A DNA stretch of 64,000 bases, from positions 1-64,000 of the forward strand of contig NZ_NEGJ01000010.1 of the NCBI RefSeq assembly GCF_002135415.1, read 5' to 3'. The position numbers and the translations under genes are program-made. The stretch is from Acinetobacter sp. ANC 3832. Lineage in GTDB: Bacteria > Pseudomonadota > Gammaproteobacteria > Pseudomonadales > Moraxellaceae. Below are positions 24,012 to 35,287 of this stretch, in pieces; within the stretch, counting starts at the first letter, position 1; every line of letters starts with the position of its first letter. The notes beneath the pieces were generated by a model, which worked only from the letters and a program-made list of their open reading frames with translations, was not told the DNA's origin and did no database searches.

Positions 24012-26120
24012 TCAACTTAACATTTTTAAAGCATGTTCAGCGCTAATTGCCTTACTAAATAAGAAACCTTGACCTAAATTACAGCCCACAGCTCTTAAAC
24101 TTTCAAGTTGCTGATCCGTTTCAATCCCTTCTGCAATAATATCTAAGGAGAGAATTGGACCCAACTTAGCAATTCCTTCAACAATGGCATTGATTGACTT
24201 CTCTTCATTCATTCGATTCACAAAACCATAATCAATCTTTAAACAATCAACGGGATAATCACGTAAACGCGTTAAAGAAGAATGACCTGTACCAAAATCA
24301 TCTAAAGCAATCCGTACACCGACATCCTTTAACTTTTTCAAAGCACGGATGACATATTCAGAGCCACGCTCTGCCAAAATATGTTCTGTAATTTCAATTT
24401 CAATCAAATGGTGCGGAATTTTAAAGCTGGTTAATCGTTTTAATAAAAGTTCTGCATAGTTATCACGCATAAATTCTACAGGTGATGCATTAATTGAAAT
24501 TGGAACAACATTTATTCCTTGTGCGATCCAACTTGCCATATCTGTAAAAATTTTAGTTTGCATGGTTGTGCTAATTTTACTGGCCAACTCATAATCATTA
24601 AATGCTTCAACAATGGTAGCTGGTAAATGTATTTCATTGTTTTCATCACGCCAACGCAATAAAGCTTCAAAACCAATCAGCGATCGATCATCCAATTTCA
24701 CTTTCGGTTGATAGAATGGCTCTATGGCATTATTTCTTAAAATTTGACGTGCTGTATCAAGTTGCAATGCTTTTTGTTCAGCCAATTCATACATCTCTTG
24801 GCCAAATACTCGTGCACCGCCACGTCCTCTTTCTTTTAAATCATTTAATGCCGTATCTGCACATTTCATTAAACCGACAACATCTTTAGCATCATCAGGA
24901 TACATCGCACAGCCAATACTCATTCCACCATTGATTAATTTACCTGCATAGGTAATTGGTGCATCTAATTGTTTTAAGGCTTCTTGAGCAACAAGAGTCA
25001 TTTCAGCAACACTATGGATTTGGTTGACGATGATTGCAAACTCATCTCCACCTAAGCGCGAAATATAGGCATTTGAATCCAAGCAGCCAGCTAAACGCTT
25101 CGATAAAACTTTCAGTAAATGATCACCTGCAGAATGACCAAGCGTATCATTAATATGTTTAAAGTGATCTAAATCAATCAACATCATACCAACATGGGTA
25201 CGATTTTCTTTCGAACGAATTAAGGATTGTTTTAAGTGTCGTTTAAATGCGCGACGGTTCATTAAGCCTGTCAGTTCATCAAACTCACTTGAAACTCTTA
25301 ACTTATCTTCCGCTTTTTTTTGTAATGTAACATCACGAGATACACATAGAATACTGGTGGTTTGACCTTCATCATTTACGACAGGTGTTAAAATATTATC
25401 CCAATATTGTCGACCTGCACCTAAACCACTCATTCCTGCAAAACGAGCATTTTTGCCTTTTATTGCATCATTAATCGCCTTTTGACCTTTATGACGAACT
25501 TCGGGTGGCAATAAATCTAGCCATTTCATACCAAAGTTTTTTTCACGTTCTTTACCCAATAAGGCAATACAACCTGATCGGTTCATGTGTGAAACATTGC
25601 CGTTTGGTCTGACAATTTTGATGCAATCTACACTGACATCGAGCATATCTGTATGTGCACGTAACATGTCAGTAGTTTCGCGAAGTAAAATGGCGCGCTC
25701 ATGAATATTGGTACAACTAATGGTCCAATTATAAATGTTATTTTTTAAGGGCTTACTTTGTGCAATTAATAAAAACCATTGGTAATCACCTACTGAATTA
25801 CGAATGCGACATTCTTTTTCAAATTTCTGCCCTGTTTTTTGTGCATTCGTCCATAAATTATAAATATGTTCGGCATCTTCAGAATGTATAAATTTAATCC
25901 AATCAGTATCACAGATATTATTAGTTTCAACACCGATGTATGTTTTTAAAGCAGTATTACAATAACCGATATTAGACTGAGTGATCCAAATCAAATGGGG
26001 TAATAAATCTAATGCGAATTTAATTTCATCACTTAATTGCACTGTTTTTATAGGAGTAGAATTTACAGATGCATCTGTCTGACTCAAATTTGAATCACTT
26101 TGTACATTAATGCGAGCCAT
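24012..26120 (-). CDS. PAS-PAS-GGDEF-EAL cyclic-di-GMP protein
   Basis: A 702-residue cytosolic signalling protein with no membrane helix. Two PAS domains (about 30-140 and 155-270) precede a GGDEF domain (about 285-440) with an intact RLGGDEF active site and LMNRRAF start, then an EAL domain (about 450-700) with FEALLRW, NASPVEF, EITEHIL, DDFGTGHSS, KIDYGFV and AEGIET. Both catalytic centres look complete, so it could make as well as degrade c-di-GMP; one activity often dominates. The PAS domains would sense a small ligand or redox state. It is a single-gene unit upstream of the aro attenuator on the same strand. Confidence 0.92.
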   Translation of the reverse strand: MARINVQSDSNLSQTDASVNSTPIKTVQLSDEIKFALDLLPHLIWITQSNIGYCNTALKTYIGVETNNICDTDWIKFIHSEDAEHIYNLWTNAQKTGQKFEKECRIRNSVGDYQWFLLIAQSKPLKNNIYNWTISCTNIHERAILLRETTDMLRAHTDMLDVSVDCIKIVRPNGNVSHMNRSGCIALLGKEREKNFGMKWLDLLPPEVRHKGQKAINDAIKGKNARFAGMSGLGAGRQYWDNILTPVVNDEGQTTSILCVSRDVTLQKKAEDKLRVSSEFDELTGLMNRRAFKRHLKQSLIRSKENRTHVGMMLIDLDHFKHINDTLGHSAGDHLLKVLSKRLAGCLDSNAYISRLGGDEFAIIVNQIHSVAEMTLVAQEALKQLDAPITYAGKLINGGMSIGCAMYPDDAKDVVGLMKCADTALNDLKERGRGGARVFGQEMYELAEQKALQLDTARQILRNNAIEPFYQPKVKLDDRSLIGFEALLRWRDENNEIHLPATIVEAFNDYELASKISTTMQTKIFTDMASWIAQGINVVPISINASPVEFMRDNYAELLLKRLTSFKIPHHLIEIEITEHILAERGSEYVIRALKKLKDVGVRIALDDFGTGHSSLTRLRDYPVDCLKIDYGFVNRMNEEKSINAIVEGIAKLGPILSLDIIAEGIETDQQLESLRAVGCNLGQGFLFSKAISAEHALKMLS

Positions 26121-26534
26121 AAATTATCCTTTTTAATATCAGCACAGTATTTAATATAAACCAAAAAAACAAATTGTATAGTTTTTCATCATTAATTTAT
26201 TGAAATAACTAAATAAATTTTTAAAATAAGATAAATATTAAGATCTAATTAATATAAATACGACTTAAATCACACTTATCTGTATTTATGAAGAATTATA
26301 TCTGTTTTAATTTTAAAAGTAATGATGCTTTGCATCCAACAGTATAAATTTTATGCTAAATCTTTATATTTAGATGTACGTCAATATGGATATATAGTTA
26401 AGTTTAATTAAATGAAGAAACATTTGAATTAAATAATTTAAAGGATATTTTAAATAAGCCTTTTAAAATAAAAATAAGCCATTGATGTATTTAAAATCAT
26501 GGCTTAAATACTACACTTTGGTTAAAAATCATTC
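26121..26534. other. AT-rich intergenic region
   Basis: About 410 bases of very AT-rich sequence between two leftward genes. It contains the esterase-side terminator described at 26475 and presumably the promoter of the GGDEF-EAL gene. I see no convincing ORF or RNA gene. Confidence 0.5.
26475..26506 (-). terminator. Probable terminator of the alpha/beta hydrolase gene
   Basis: TAAGCCAT and ATGGCTTA can pair across an A/T-rich loop, and on the minus strand the stem runs into TTTTTATTTT. It begins about 28 bases beyond the stop at 26535. Confidence 0.65.
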
Positions 26535-27305
26535 TTAAATTGAATGTAAATAAGCTTTAATCAGTGTAATGACTTGCTCTGGTTGTTCTGCATGTAACCA
26601 ATGTCCTGCATTTTCCACGATTTGTATTTCAACATTGGAAAATTGCTGATGTATGGCTTCCAATTTATCAGGCTGAGCGACATAAGGTGAGTTTTCACCA
26701 CGAATAAACAAGGTGGACTTACTCCATACTTGAAGATTATCCCAAGATAAAATATCTGCGTAATGTTGATACAAAGCATCCACATTAAAAAGCCACTGCC
26801 CCTTGTTAAAAGATTTGAGTAAGAATTGAATCACCATATTTTCTTGTAAATATTGCGCCATAATTTCAGTCGCTTGTTTACGACTTTCAATATTGGCACT
26901 TTTAACTGCAAATAATGCTTTAAAAATTTGATCATGATGATTTTCTTGGTAGGCAAAGGGTGCCATATCCAAAATGACAAGTTGTTGTAAGCGTGATGGA
27001 GCGACTTCTGTTAACTTCATCGCCAACTTTCCACCCATGGAATGCCCAATTGCAGAAAATTGCTCAATGTTCAGATAATCTAGAGTTTCCATGACATCTT
27101 GCGCCATGACTGCATAATTCATCTCATTTGTATGCGCTGATAGACCATGATTTCTGACATCAATTTGTACGATATCATATTGATCATTCAAAGCTCGAGC
27201 AAGAATGCCTAAATTAGACAAACTTCCAAATAAACCATGAATCAAGACAATTGGAATATTTTGATTGGGTTCAGTAGCAGGATGATATTGAAAATTGAGT
27301 AACAT
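26535..27305 (-). CDS. Alpha/beta-fold hydrolase, YbfF-like esterase
   Basis: A 256-residue hydrolase. It shows the oxyanion HGLFGS, the nucleophile elbow GHSMGG, a C-terminal catalytic His in NAGHWLHAEQP, and IVQIDVRNHGLS, which is close to the acyl-CoA esterase YbfF. It probably cleaves short-chain esters or acyl-CoA thioesters. I prefer ATG 27305 (MLLNFQYHPATE, the usual family start, with TTGGAT upstream) over the ATG eight codons earlier. It stands as a single gene between two terminators. Confidence 0.85.
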   Translation of the reverse strand: MLLNFQYHPATEPNQNIPIVLIHGLFGSLSNLGILARALNDQYDIVQIDVRNHGLSAHTNEMNYAVMAQDVMETLDYLNIEQFSAIGHSMGGKLAMKLTEVAPSRLQQLVILDMAPFAYQENHHDQIFKALFAVKSANIESRKQATEIMAQYLQENMVIQFLLKSFNKGQWLFNVDALYQHYADILSWDNLQVWSKSTLFIRGENSPYVAQPDKLEAIHQQFSNVEIQIVENAGHWLHAEQPEQVITLIKAYLHSI

Positions 27306-27385
27306 GAGAATATCCAAATTGAATTTCATACTTTATCAATCAGTATCATCTCAGGATCATGCTTATTGAACAATATTGAATTGAT

Positions 27386-27416
27386 AAAAAAGGCATAATC
27401 AGAATTATGCCTTTTT
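27386..27416. terminator. Terminator after the DUF6607 gene
   Basis: Arms AAAAAGGCATAAT and ATTATGCCTTTTT surround a three- to four-base loop. On the minus strand it follows the DUF6607 stop (27435) by about 20 bases. Confidence 0.9.
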
Positions 27417-27434
27417 AATAAAGTTCAATTGTCT

Positions 27435-28430
27435 TTATTTCATATGACCCGTTGTTAATTCTTCATTTAACAAGGTCTTGGTCGCTTCATTCAATTGCTT
27501 TTCAGGTACATTTTTACCTGCAAATTTTTCAGCCTGTTTCATGAAATGCATATAATGTGCATCTTTATCACTGTCTTTTTGGCGAGTAAAACGCAAACCT
27601 AAGACCTCATTTTCTTGAAATGCTTTATCCCAAGCTAAACGTACGGAACCCCAATAGGCTTTATTCTTCTCCCAATAGGTATAAGCAGGTTTGAAGTCGG
27701 TTTTGGTGACACGTACATAGGTATTGATACCTAATTCACGTGTTAAAGCAGATTTAGTTTTACTGTCATATTTAATATTGTCTTGTTCATGCACCCAACC
27801 TTCTGAGGTAATCGCTTGACGATTAGTTCCTGAAATCACGTCATAATCATCACGTGTAGTTAATTCACGACGTGGTAATGGGCGATAAGTGGCTTGAGAT
27901 GACCAAGATTCAATACCATGGTCTTTAACCCAAACACCTAAACCTGCATAACGTGGTGAATCATCTACTTGCCAAACAGTTTGCAGCCATTTTCCTTTGC
28001 TTTGTTCAGGCGTTAATTGAACTTTTTTCCATTCATAATTACCAATGTATGACCACTTTGTGGTTGGCTCATAAGTCCAATCTTGACGCCAATGTTTGAC
28101 AACATGCTCACCCACCATCAATAAATGTTGTAGTGAAATTTTATTTGGCGTGTTTTCTAAAACGATAACTGTTTCAAAGCCTTTAGAAATATCTGGTGGG
28201 TTAATATCGTAACCATTTTTTGCTGGGTAGATTTCTTCAAAACGGAAAGTGACTTGATATTCGCCTGCCATTTTTAAAATCGCTTGGCGTGCTTGTTCTG
28301 GGGTTAAATTTTCATGCAAAGATTGCTGTTGTGATGCATCAGTTAGACGGACTGATTTTTGTTCTGCATGCACTGCTGTTACCCCTAAAGCTAACATCGT
28401 TACTAAAATATAAGAAAGCTTAAATTTCAT
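27435..28430 (-). CDS. DUF6607 family exported protein
   Basis: A 331-residue protein with signal peptide MKFKLSYILVTMLALGVTAVHA. The mature part has repeated Trp/Tyr-rich strands (VKHWRQDWTYEP, WSYIGNYEWKKVQL, WLQTVWQVDDSPRYAGLGVWV) that match the DUF6607 pattern. The function is unknown. It is divergent from a TonB receptor plus HmuY-like lipoprotein and shares the Fur-like site at 28542 with them, so a part in periplasmic heme or iron handling is a reasonable inference. Confidence 0.75.
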   Translation of the reverse strand: MKFKLSYILVTMLALGVTAVHAEQKSVRLTDASQQQSLHENLTPEQARQAILKMAGEYQVTFRFEEIYPAKNGYDINPPDISKGFETVIVLENTPNKISLQHLLMVGEHVVKHWRQDWTYEPTTKWSYIGNYEWKKVQLTPEQSKGKWLQTVWQVDDSPRYAGLGVWVKDHGIESWSSQATYRPLPRRELTTRDDYDVISGTNRQAITSEGWVHEQDNIKYDSKTKSALTRELGINTYVRVTKTDFKPAYTYWEKNKAYWGSVRLAWDKAFQENEVLGLRFTRQKDSDKDAHYMHFMKQAEKFAGKNVPEKQLNEATKTLLNEELTTGHMK

Positions 28431-28541
28431 ATTTACATTCCAAGATTGTATTAAAGCTGTGATTCATTCCGATTACATAGCAGAAGTGTTCGCTATTTGT
28501 TGTCTTATGAAATAAATCTAAAGGGTATTGTAAATTATTAT

Positions 28542-28560
28542 GATAATGATTACCATTTAC
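28542..28560. promoter_or_regulatory. Fur box in the divergent DUF6607 / TonB receptor promoter
   Basis: GATAATGATTACCATTTAC agrees with the 19-bp Fur consensus at about 15 positions. It lies 26 bases before the rightward receptor start and 112 bases before the leftward DUF6607 start. Confidence 0.75.
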
Positions 28561-28585
28561 AGAAGTTAAATATTTCTATTTGTGA

Positions 28586-30625
28586 ATGGTTGTTGTGAAT
28601 AAACAGTCCCCGATTAAAGCTAAATTTAAGTCTAAGCCGAGTTTTTTATTATTCTCTCTCATTGCCTGTGGGCTTTTCTCAGTTCAACAGACATTTGCTG
28701 AACAAGTCGAAATTCAGAAATTACAAACTATTGTCGTGACAGGAACTCGTTCAGAAAAGATATTATTGGACAGCCCTATTCGTACAGAAATTATTAATGA
28801 AGATGAATTAAAACGAACCAATGCCACAACATTAAAAGATGCTTTAGAAAACGTTCCCGGCATTTTACTAAGAGAAATTCATGGTAAATCTGGTTATGAA
28901 ATTTCCCTTCAAGGTCTAACCAGTGATCAAGTTCTGATTTTAATTGATGGTCTGCCCCTCGCTGCGAGCACAGGGTCAGTGGTTGATTTAAACCAGTATT
29001 TAGTTGCTGGAATTGACCATATTGAGGTGATTAAAGGTGCTGCATCTGCTCAGTACGGTTCCTCTGCAATGGGTGGTGTGATTAATATCATTACCAAGAA
29101 AGTACAAGAAGGCATTTCCGTTTCAGGGCAAGTTGATATTGGAAGCTATGGCAAACAGAATGCCAATGGAAAATCAGCATCTGTTAATAATCACCATGAA
29201 AAAATTAATATTGAAGCTTCACAAGGTGCATTTAAGGGCAGAATTACAGCAGACCAATTCAACAGTGATGGCTTTGCAGTTAATCCAGATCAATATCCTT
29301 TACAAGGTGATGAGCAAAATCGTCAGCAATATTCAATTTATGGTGCATGGCAACAGAGTGATCAATTTTCTATTTGGGCTGACTTCAATGACTATCAAGA
29401 AAAAGATCATCAGCGTAGTTTAATTTTTATTTCTCCATCTAATCGTGAAGAATACAAAGTTGAAGACATTGAACGCCAACGAATCAGTGCAGGTTCAAAA
29501 TTTACGTTATTGAGCAATATCAATGTTGATGTAAAAGGTGTGCATGAAACTTATGACACAACGTCTACTCAAATGACGGATCATTATTTATCAGCTTCTC
29601 GGGTTTCAAATCAGGAAAATAATCATTTCAGTTCACAAGTTTCATTACCGACTTGGTACAAGCAAAATTGGCAATTTGGCTATGATTGGCATGAAGAAAA
29701 GCTAGAACAAAGCAATAACGGTAAATTTGAATTGCAAGGCGGATCGGTCTCTCGTGATCGCCATGAAGTATATGTACAAAATGATGCACAACTGACATCT
29801 AAATTAGATGCGGTATTCGGTTGGCGTTTTCAAAATGATGATGATTTTGGTGATCATAATGCCTTTAAACTCAGCACTAAATATCGTTTTCTTGAACAAA
29901 ATGATCTATTGGCTGATTTAAGATTCAGTTATGGACAAGGTTATCGTGTTCCAAATTTAAAAGAACGCTTCTACTCTTTTGATCATAGTCATTTGGGCTA
30001 TATCGTGATTGGTAATCCCAATTTAAAACCTGAATCATCTGACAGTTATCAACTGGGTATCAGTCTGGTTAACAATAATATTTGGAATGCTGATATCAAT
30101 TTATTCTGGAATGATATCAAAGACCTCATCCAAACTGATTATGACAGTGCTGTGGTTATCAATGGTATTACTCAATATTCATACAGCAACGTTGCTGAAG
30201 CATCAACCAAAGGAGTTGAAACTACAGCTCAGTGGAATGTTAATCCTTATTTAACCCTTTCAGGTGGCTATACCTATACCGAAGCCAAAGACAAAACCAC
30301 AGACAAATGGCTGACACGTAGACCGAAGCACATCGCACGATTAGGTGCAGATTATGCCTTAAATGATCAACTCGATTTCACGGTACGTGCTCGCTATCAA
30401 AGTGATGAATATGGTGATAGTGCCAATTTACATCAATCACCCGACTGGTTCAGCTTCGATACGCAAATCGATTATCAAATTTCACCTTACATCAGTGCCT
30501 TTGTGGGTATTGACAATATCTTTAACGAACAACGTGACTTTAATGCCTCGTTTGATTATCGCCCGATTGAAGGACGTTATACCTATACAGGGCTTCGTTT
30601 TAATTGGAATAAAAACCTTAAATAA
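28586..30625 (+). CDS. TonB-dependent receptor, probable heme/iron transporter
   Basis: A 679-residue outer membrane receptor. A signal peptide (LFSLIACGLFSVQQTFA) is followed by the TonB box-like region LQTIVVTGTRSE, a plug with TTLKDALENVPGI, VLILIDGLPLA and VIKGAASAQYGSSAMGGVINIITKK, and a barrel that includes the FRAP-like segment YGQGYRVPNLKERF and NPNLKPESS (typical of CirA/HmuR-type receptors) and ends in Arg-Phe-Asn-Trp. It is 17-26 bases before a HmuY-like lipoprotein gene, a pairing known for heme uptake. The ligand is inferred from that partner. ATG 28586 was chosen; a GTG three codons later is equally possible. Confidence 0.88.
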   Translation: MVVVNKQSPIKAKFKSKPSFLLFSLIACGLFSVQQTFAEQVEIQKLQTIVVTGTRSEKILLDSPIRTEIINEDELKRTNATTLKDALENVPGILLREIHGKSGYEISLQGLTSDQVLILIDGLPLAASTGSVVDLNQYLVAGIDHIEVIKGAASAQYGSSAMGGVINIITKKVQEGISVSGQVDIGSYGKQNANGKSASVNNHHEKINIEASQGAFKGRITADQFNSDGFAVNPDQYPLQGDEQNRQQYSIYGAWQQSDQFSIWADFNDYQEKDHQRSLIFISPSNREEYKVEDIERQRISAGSKFTLLSNINVDVKGVHETYDTTSTQMTDHYLSASRVSNQENNHFSSQVSLPTWYKQNWQFGYDWHEEKLEQSNNGKFELQGGSVSRDRHEVYVQNDAQLTSKLDAVFGWRFQNDDDFGDHNAFKLSTKYRFLEQNDLLADLRFSYGQGYRVPNLKERFYSFDHSHLGYIVIGNPNLKPESSDSYQLGISLVNNNIWNADINLFWNDIKDLIQTDYDSAVVINGITQYSYSNVAEASTKGVETTAQWNVNPYLTLSGGYTYTEAKDKTTDKWLTRRPKHIARLGADYALNDQLDFTVRARYQSDEYGDSANLHQSPDWFSFDTQIDYQISPYISAFVGIDNIFNEQRDFNASFDYRPIEGRYTYTGLRFNWNKNLK

Positions 30626-30651
30626 CTTTTTGAATTTCTTGGATGAATAAC

Positions 30652-31893
30652 ATGCTCAATACTCAATCAAACTTTGCAAAGCTATTTGCTTTATCGTCAC
30701 TAAGTTTACTTTTAGCTGCCTGCGGTGGTGGCGGTGGAAGCGATAATTCAACAAGTGGTGGTACCACGACTCCTCCTGTCACCAATACTGATTTATTTAC
30801 AGTCAAAGCCAAAGAATGGAAAATTGAACCTACTGTTAATACTTCATATTGCTATGATATTGATACTCAAACCGCAATTTCATGCGAAGGCTCAGATTGG
30901 GATGTAAAATTTGCAATGGGTACAAGAACTCCAGCACTATTTACCAATAGTGGCGTGAGCGGTTCAGGCACGGGTGGTGCTTTATATTCACCATTTAATG
31001 CAACATGGGAAAATCTGATTAAAGAAAAAGATGCAACGCAAGGTGGAAGTTTACCTGCTGCTGTTTGGATTGCCGATTCATATAGTAATGCCTTTATGGA
31101 CAGTCAGAATGGCTTTAATAGCTTCTTTGAATATGATTTATTTGGTGATCACCGTATGTCACCTAACTTTAAAACGTTCTTAGTGACAACCGATACCACA
31201 AAAACAGCAACTATCGGAACAGCGGAAAAACCTATATTTGCCTTACAAATTTCAGACTACTATAAAGGTACAGCTTCTGGAAATATCACTGTTCGTTATA
31301 TCAATACTTTAACTCCAGATGCTGATGCAAAAGTACTTTCAGTAGATGCAACGCAAGGTTGGGCGTATGTTGATTTAAAAACAGGCACAGTGAGCAATAG
31401 TAAAGATAGTAATTGGCAAATTGCATTTAATCGTTATAGCGTTCAATTAAACACAGGAATTGGCTCGCAAGTTGCTTCACAACCTGCTGGATTCTACACA
31501 ACTGAAGGAAAAGCAATTGTTGAAAAATTTAAAGATGTCAATGCTGTAACAGCAACACTTGCAGATCTAAAAACGGCATCATCTGCAAAAGTCACCAAAT
31601 GGGGCTCAAATACGATTACCTCAGTATTAAATCCTGTTTATCAAGGGGCATATCCAAATAAATTGTCTTATGGATGGTATAGCTATTATCCAACCATTGA
31701 ATCTGCACAAGCAGATGGTTTACAAGCGGCCCATTCACTTGGGGCAAATCAAAATGCAGCAACGATGCTTCGTGGTAATAAAGGCAATAGCTATGCACGT
31801 ATGCATTTAAAAACCATTGCTTATGCTGATCCAAGTAATTCTGGAAGTGCGACGAATTGGACATTTGAATTTGATGTTCAACCTGCTCAATAA
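30652..31893 (+). CDS. HmuY-like heme-binding lipoprotein with two repeats
   Basis: A 413-residue lipoprotein with lipobox LLAAC (Cys24) followed by a Gly/Ser/Thr-rich linker. The mature part has two HmuY-type units: one with SDWDVKFAMGTRTPALFTN (about 80-100) and one with KDSNWQIAFNRYSVQLNTG (about 245-265), each followed by an alpha/beta segment. HmuY captures heme and hands it to a TonB receptor, which is the gene just upstream. I chose ATG 30652 since GGATG lies at a suitable distance; an ATG three codons earlier overlaps that site. A terminator follows at 31990. Confidence 0.8.
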   Translation: MLNTQSNFAKLFALSSLSLLLAACGGGGGSDNSTSGGTTTPPVTNTDLFTVKAKEWKIEPTVNTSYCYDIDTQTAISCEGSDWDVKFAMGTRTPALFTNSGVSGSGTGGALYSPFNATWENLIKEKDATQGGSLPAAVWIADSYSNAFMDSQNGFNSFFEYDLFGDHRMSPNFKTFLVTTDTTKTATIGTAEKPIFALQISDYYKGTASGNITVRYINTLTPDADAKVLSVDATQGWAYVDLKTGTVSNSKDSNWQIAFNRYSVQLNTGIGSQVASQPAGFYTTEGKAIVEKFKDVNAVTATLADLKTASSAKVTKWGSNTITSVLNPVYQGAYPNKLSYGWYSYYPTIESAQADGLQAAHSLGANQNAATMLRGNKGNSYARMHLKTIAYADPSNSGSATNWTFEFDVQPAQ

Positions 31894-32196
31894 TAAATCA
31901 TTGGCATAGAACCTTTTCAATTATTTCTTTTACAAGAAAATGAACAGATTCAGTTTATGCAAAATGATCCTTAAATTCCATCGTATTAGACGGAGCACTT
32001 GCTCCGTTTTTTATTGATAAAGCATCTTTAAATTAAAAACTAAGATTTTAAAACGATGATTTAAGAAAAGCCGATTGTATATAATCTAAAGTCGAAGCAA
32101 TAATTAGAAATAATCCCTCATCAACTGTTGAGTCTGCCTTACTATTGGCTATATGATCTAGTTCAAATATTTTCGTTTAATTTAGGACTTTGAGCC
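31894..32196. other. Intergenic region before tyrB
   Basis: About 300 bases. The left third contains the HmuY-operon terminator; the rest is AT-rich and must hold the tyrB promoter. I looked for an aromatic leader peptide like the one before the DAHP synthase and did not find one. Confidence 0.5.
31990..32012 (+). terminator. Terminator of the receptor-HmuY operon
   Basis: ACGGAGC and GCTCCGT pair around a short loop (actt) and are followed by six T residues on the plus strand. Confidence 0.9.
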
Positions 32197-33402
32197 ATGT
32201 TTCAACATGTAGATCCTTATGCAGGTGACCCGATTCTTTCTCTTATGGAAGAGTTTAGTAAGGATGAACGGACACAGAAAGTCAATTTGAGTATTGGTCT
32301 ATATTATAATGAGGACAATGTTGTTCCTCAGTTAGAAGCGGTGAAAGCGGCTTTTAAAAATATTGAACCAACCAATGATAAAGTTAAACTTTATTTACCA
32401 ATGGATGGGTCTAAATCTTATAATCAAGCGACTCAAACCTTGGTTTTAGGAAAAGACAGTCAAGCACGTAAAGACGGACGTGCTGTCACTATCCAAACGC
32501 TTGGTGGTTCAGGTGCATTAAAAGTAGGCGCAGATTTCCTTAAAAAATACTTCCCAGAATCTGACGTTTGGGTCAGCCAACCGACATGGGAAAATCACAT
32601 CGCGATTTTTAATGGTGCTGGTATTCAGTCACATTTTTATCCGTATTTCGATGCTGAAACCAATGGTGTCAACGTAGCTGCTATGCTTGCAGAGCTGAAT
32701 AAGCTTTCTGCAAAAAGCATCGTATTGCTTCACCCATGTTGCCATAACCCAACAGGTGCAGACTTAACCCCTGCTGAATGGGATCAAGTGATTGAAGTTC
32801 TTAAAGCAAAAGACCTCATTCCTTTCTTAGACATTGCTTATCAAGGCTTTGGTCAAGGTTTAGAAGAAGATGCTTATGCAATTCGTGCTTTAGACCAATC
32901 TGGTATGAGCTTTATCGTCAGTAATTCATTCTCTAAAATATTTTCACTCTATGGTGAACGTGTGGGTGGCTTAACATTTATTTGTGATGATGCTGCAACT
33001 GCACAAAAAGTATTGGGGCAATTAAAAGCAACAGTACGCCGTATTTATTCAAGCCCACCAACAACAGGTGCGTTATTGGTTGATAATGTATTGAACAGTG
33101 CTGAATTAACTGCTCAGTGGCAAGTTGAACTACAAGAAATGCGCGAACGTATTATTCAAATGCGTGTATTACTACAGTCTAAACTTAATGCTGCTCTGCC
33201 TGATCGTGACTTTAGCTACTTAGTGAAACAACAAGGTATGTTTAGCTACACAGGCTTAACTGCGCAACAAGTTGATATTTTAAAAGATACATACGGTATT
33301 TATCTGCTTCGTAGTGGTCGTATGTGTGCTGCTGGTTTAAATTTGAATAACATTGATTATGTTTCAAATTCAATTGTAGATGTTTTAAAAGCAACAGCTT
33401 AA
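32197..33402 (+). CDS. tyrB: Aromatic amino acid aminotransferase
   Basis: A 401-residue class I PLP aminotransferase of the AspC/TyrB group. The start [20 protein letters not shown], the PLP lysine in [18 protein letters not shown], the HPCCHNPTG loop and the [11 protein letters not shown]-terminus are typical of Acinetobacter and Pseudomonas TyrB. It transfers amino groups among Phe, Tyr, Asp and 2-oxoglutarate, the last step of Phe/Tyr synthesis. Aspartate activity cannot be excluded. It is monocistronic, with its own terminator. Confidence 0.9.
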   Translation: MFQHVDPYAGDPILSLMEEFSKDERTQKVNLSIGLYYNEDNVVPQLEAVKAAFKNIEPTNDKVKLYLPMDGSKSYNQATQTLVLGKDSQARKDGRAVTIQTLGGSGALKVGADFLKKYFPESDVWVSQPTWENHIAIFNGAGIQSHFYPYFDAETNGVNVAAMLAELNKLSAKSIVLLHPCCHNPTGADLTPAEWDQVIEVLKAKDLIPFLDIAYQGFGQGLEEDAYAIRALDQSGMSFIVSNSFSKIFSLYGERVGGLTFICDDAATAQKVLGQLKATVRRIYSSPPTTGALLVDNVLNSAELTAQWQVELQEMRERIIQMRVLLQSKLNAALPDRDFSYLVKQQGMFSYTGLTAQQVDILKDTYGIYLLRSGRMCAAGLNLNNIDYVSNSIVDVLKATA

Positions 33403-33447
33403 TTTAAGCATTAAACTTTTTTCACCAATATTCAAAAAAAATCTAAT

Positions 33448-33476
33448 AAAAAACGGGCGCATTGTCCGTTTTTTAT
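33448..33476 (+). terminator. Terminator of tyrB
   Basis: AAAACGG and CCGTTTT flank a loop in a stem with one mismatch (gCgcattGt) and run into six T residues on the plus strand. It could also act leftward for nothing obvious, since the next gene (33503) also ends here. Confidence 0.8.
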
Positions 33477-33502
33477 TTTTGAACTAAAACCAGTTAATTT
33501 AC

Positions 33503-33919
33503 TCATTCATAATTCGCATGTTCATAAGTGACTTTAAATGGATTACGCTTCACATTGACATAAAAAATCTTTTGGCTCACTGAATCTACAAATGCATAAC
33601 TCGATTTATCATTGGTTTGGGCTAGATCCGTAAAAAATCGTTTTGCATACGCCACATTCGGCGGATAAGTTAAATCATATTGCGTCACGCCAATAAAGAT
33701 GGGATAGGTATCCTTATTACACAATTGAATTTGTTGAACTTTAAACTGATTTTTCTCAAGAAGCTCTTTGTTTGGATGGCTCCACTTCGTAATATCAACC
33801 GTTTTGCACCCCTTCGCCACTTTTTGATAAAGCTTAGTTGATGATGGCGGTAATTTTGCATATATATTGCTACATATCAGTAGCATAGAAAGTAATCCAA
33901 GATATTTTATAGTTTTCAT
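33503..33919 (-). CDS. Small exported protein of unknown function
   Basis: A 138-residue protein with a signal peptide (YLGLLSMLLICSNIYA). The mature part is basic and contains two cysteines (GCKTV and QLCNKD) that could form a disulfide, plus a repeated Tyr-rich pattern (VTQYDLTYPPNVAYAKRFF). I do not recognise the family. ATG 33919 is preferred over the adjacent ATG 33922 because AAGGA then sits six bases upstream. It stands alone between tyrB and frmA. Confidence 0.65.
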   Translation of the reverse strand: MKTIKYLGLLSMLLICSNIYAKLPPSSTKLYQKVAKGCKTVDITKWSHPNKELLEKNQFKVQQIQLCNKDTYPIFIGVTQYDLTYPPNVAYAKRFFTDLAQTNDKSSYAFVDSVSQKIFYVNVKRNPFKVTYEHANYE

Positions 33920-34055
33920 CATTCTTCCTTTTTTATCTTCACTTATGAATAACTATTTTTGTTTTTAAAAATATAAAGCGTTGTTAATTTATCATTATTT
34001 TGTGACTAGTTATACACTAATATATAACCAGTCTGTATTAATTTTAATTTTCTGG

Positions 34056-35186
<1,131 letters not shown>

Positions 35187-35287
35187 TCAGTACTTGAATA
35201 GATGAGCTACAGTAACCTTTTTCACTTTACAGATTCAAGCAGTAACTCATATTATGCTTGGGTGAAGATTGAGTTTTTAAACTATAA

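Noticed and set aside
31894-32196. Aromatic attenuator before tyrB, by analogy with the DAHP synthase leader
   Set aside because: No small ORF with clustered Phe, Tyr or Trp codons followed by a terminator was seen; the only hairpin is the terminator of the preceding operon.
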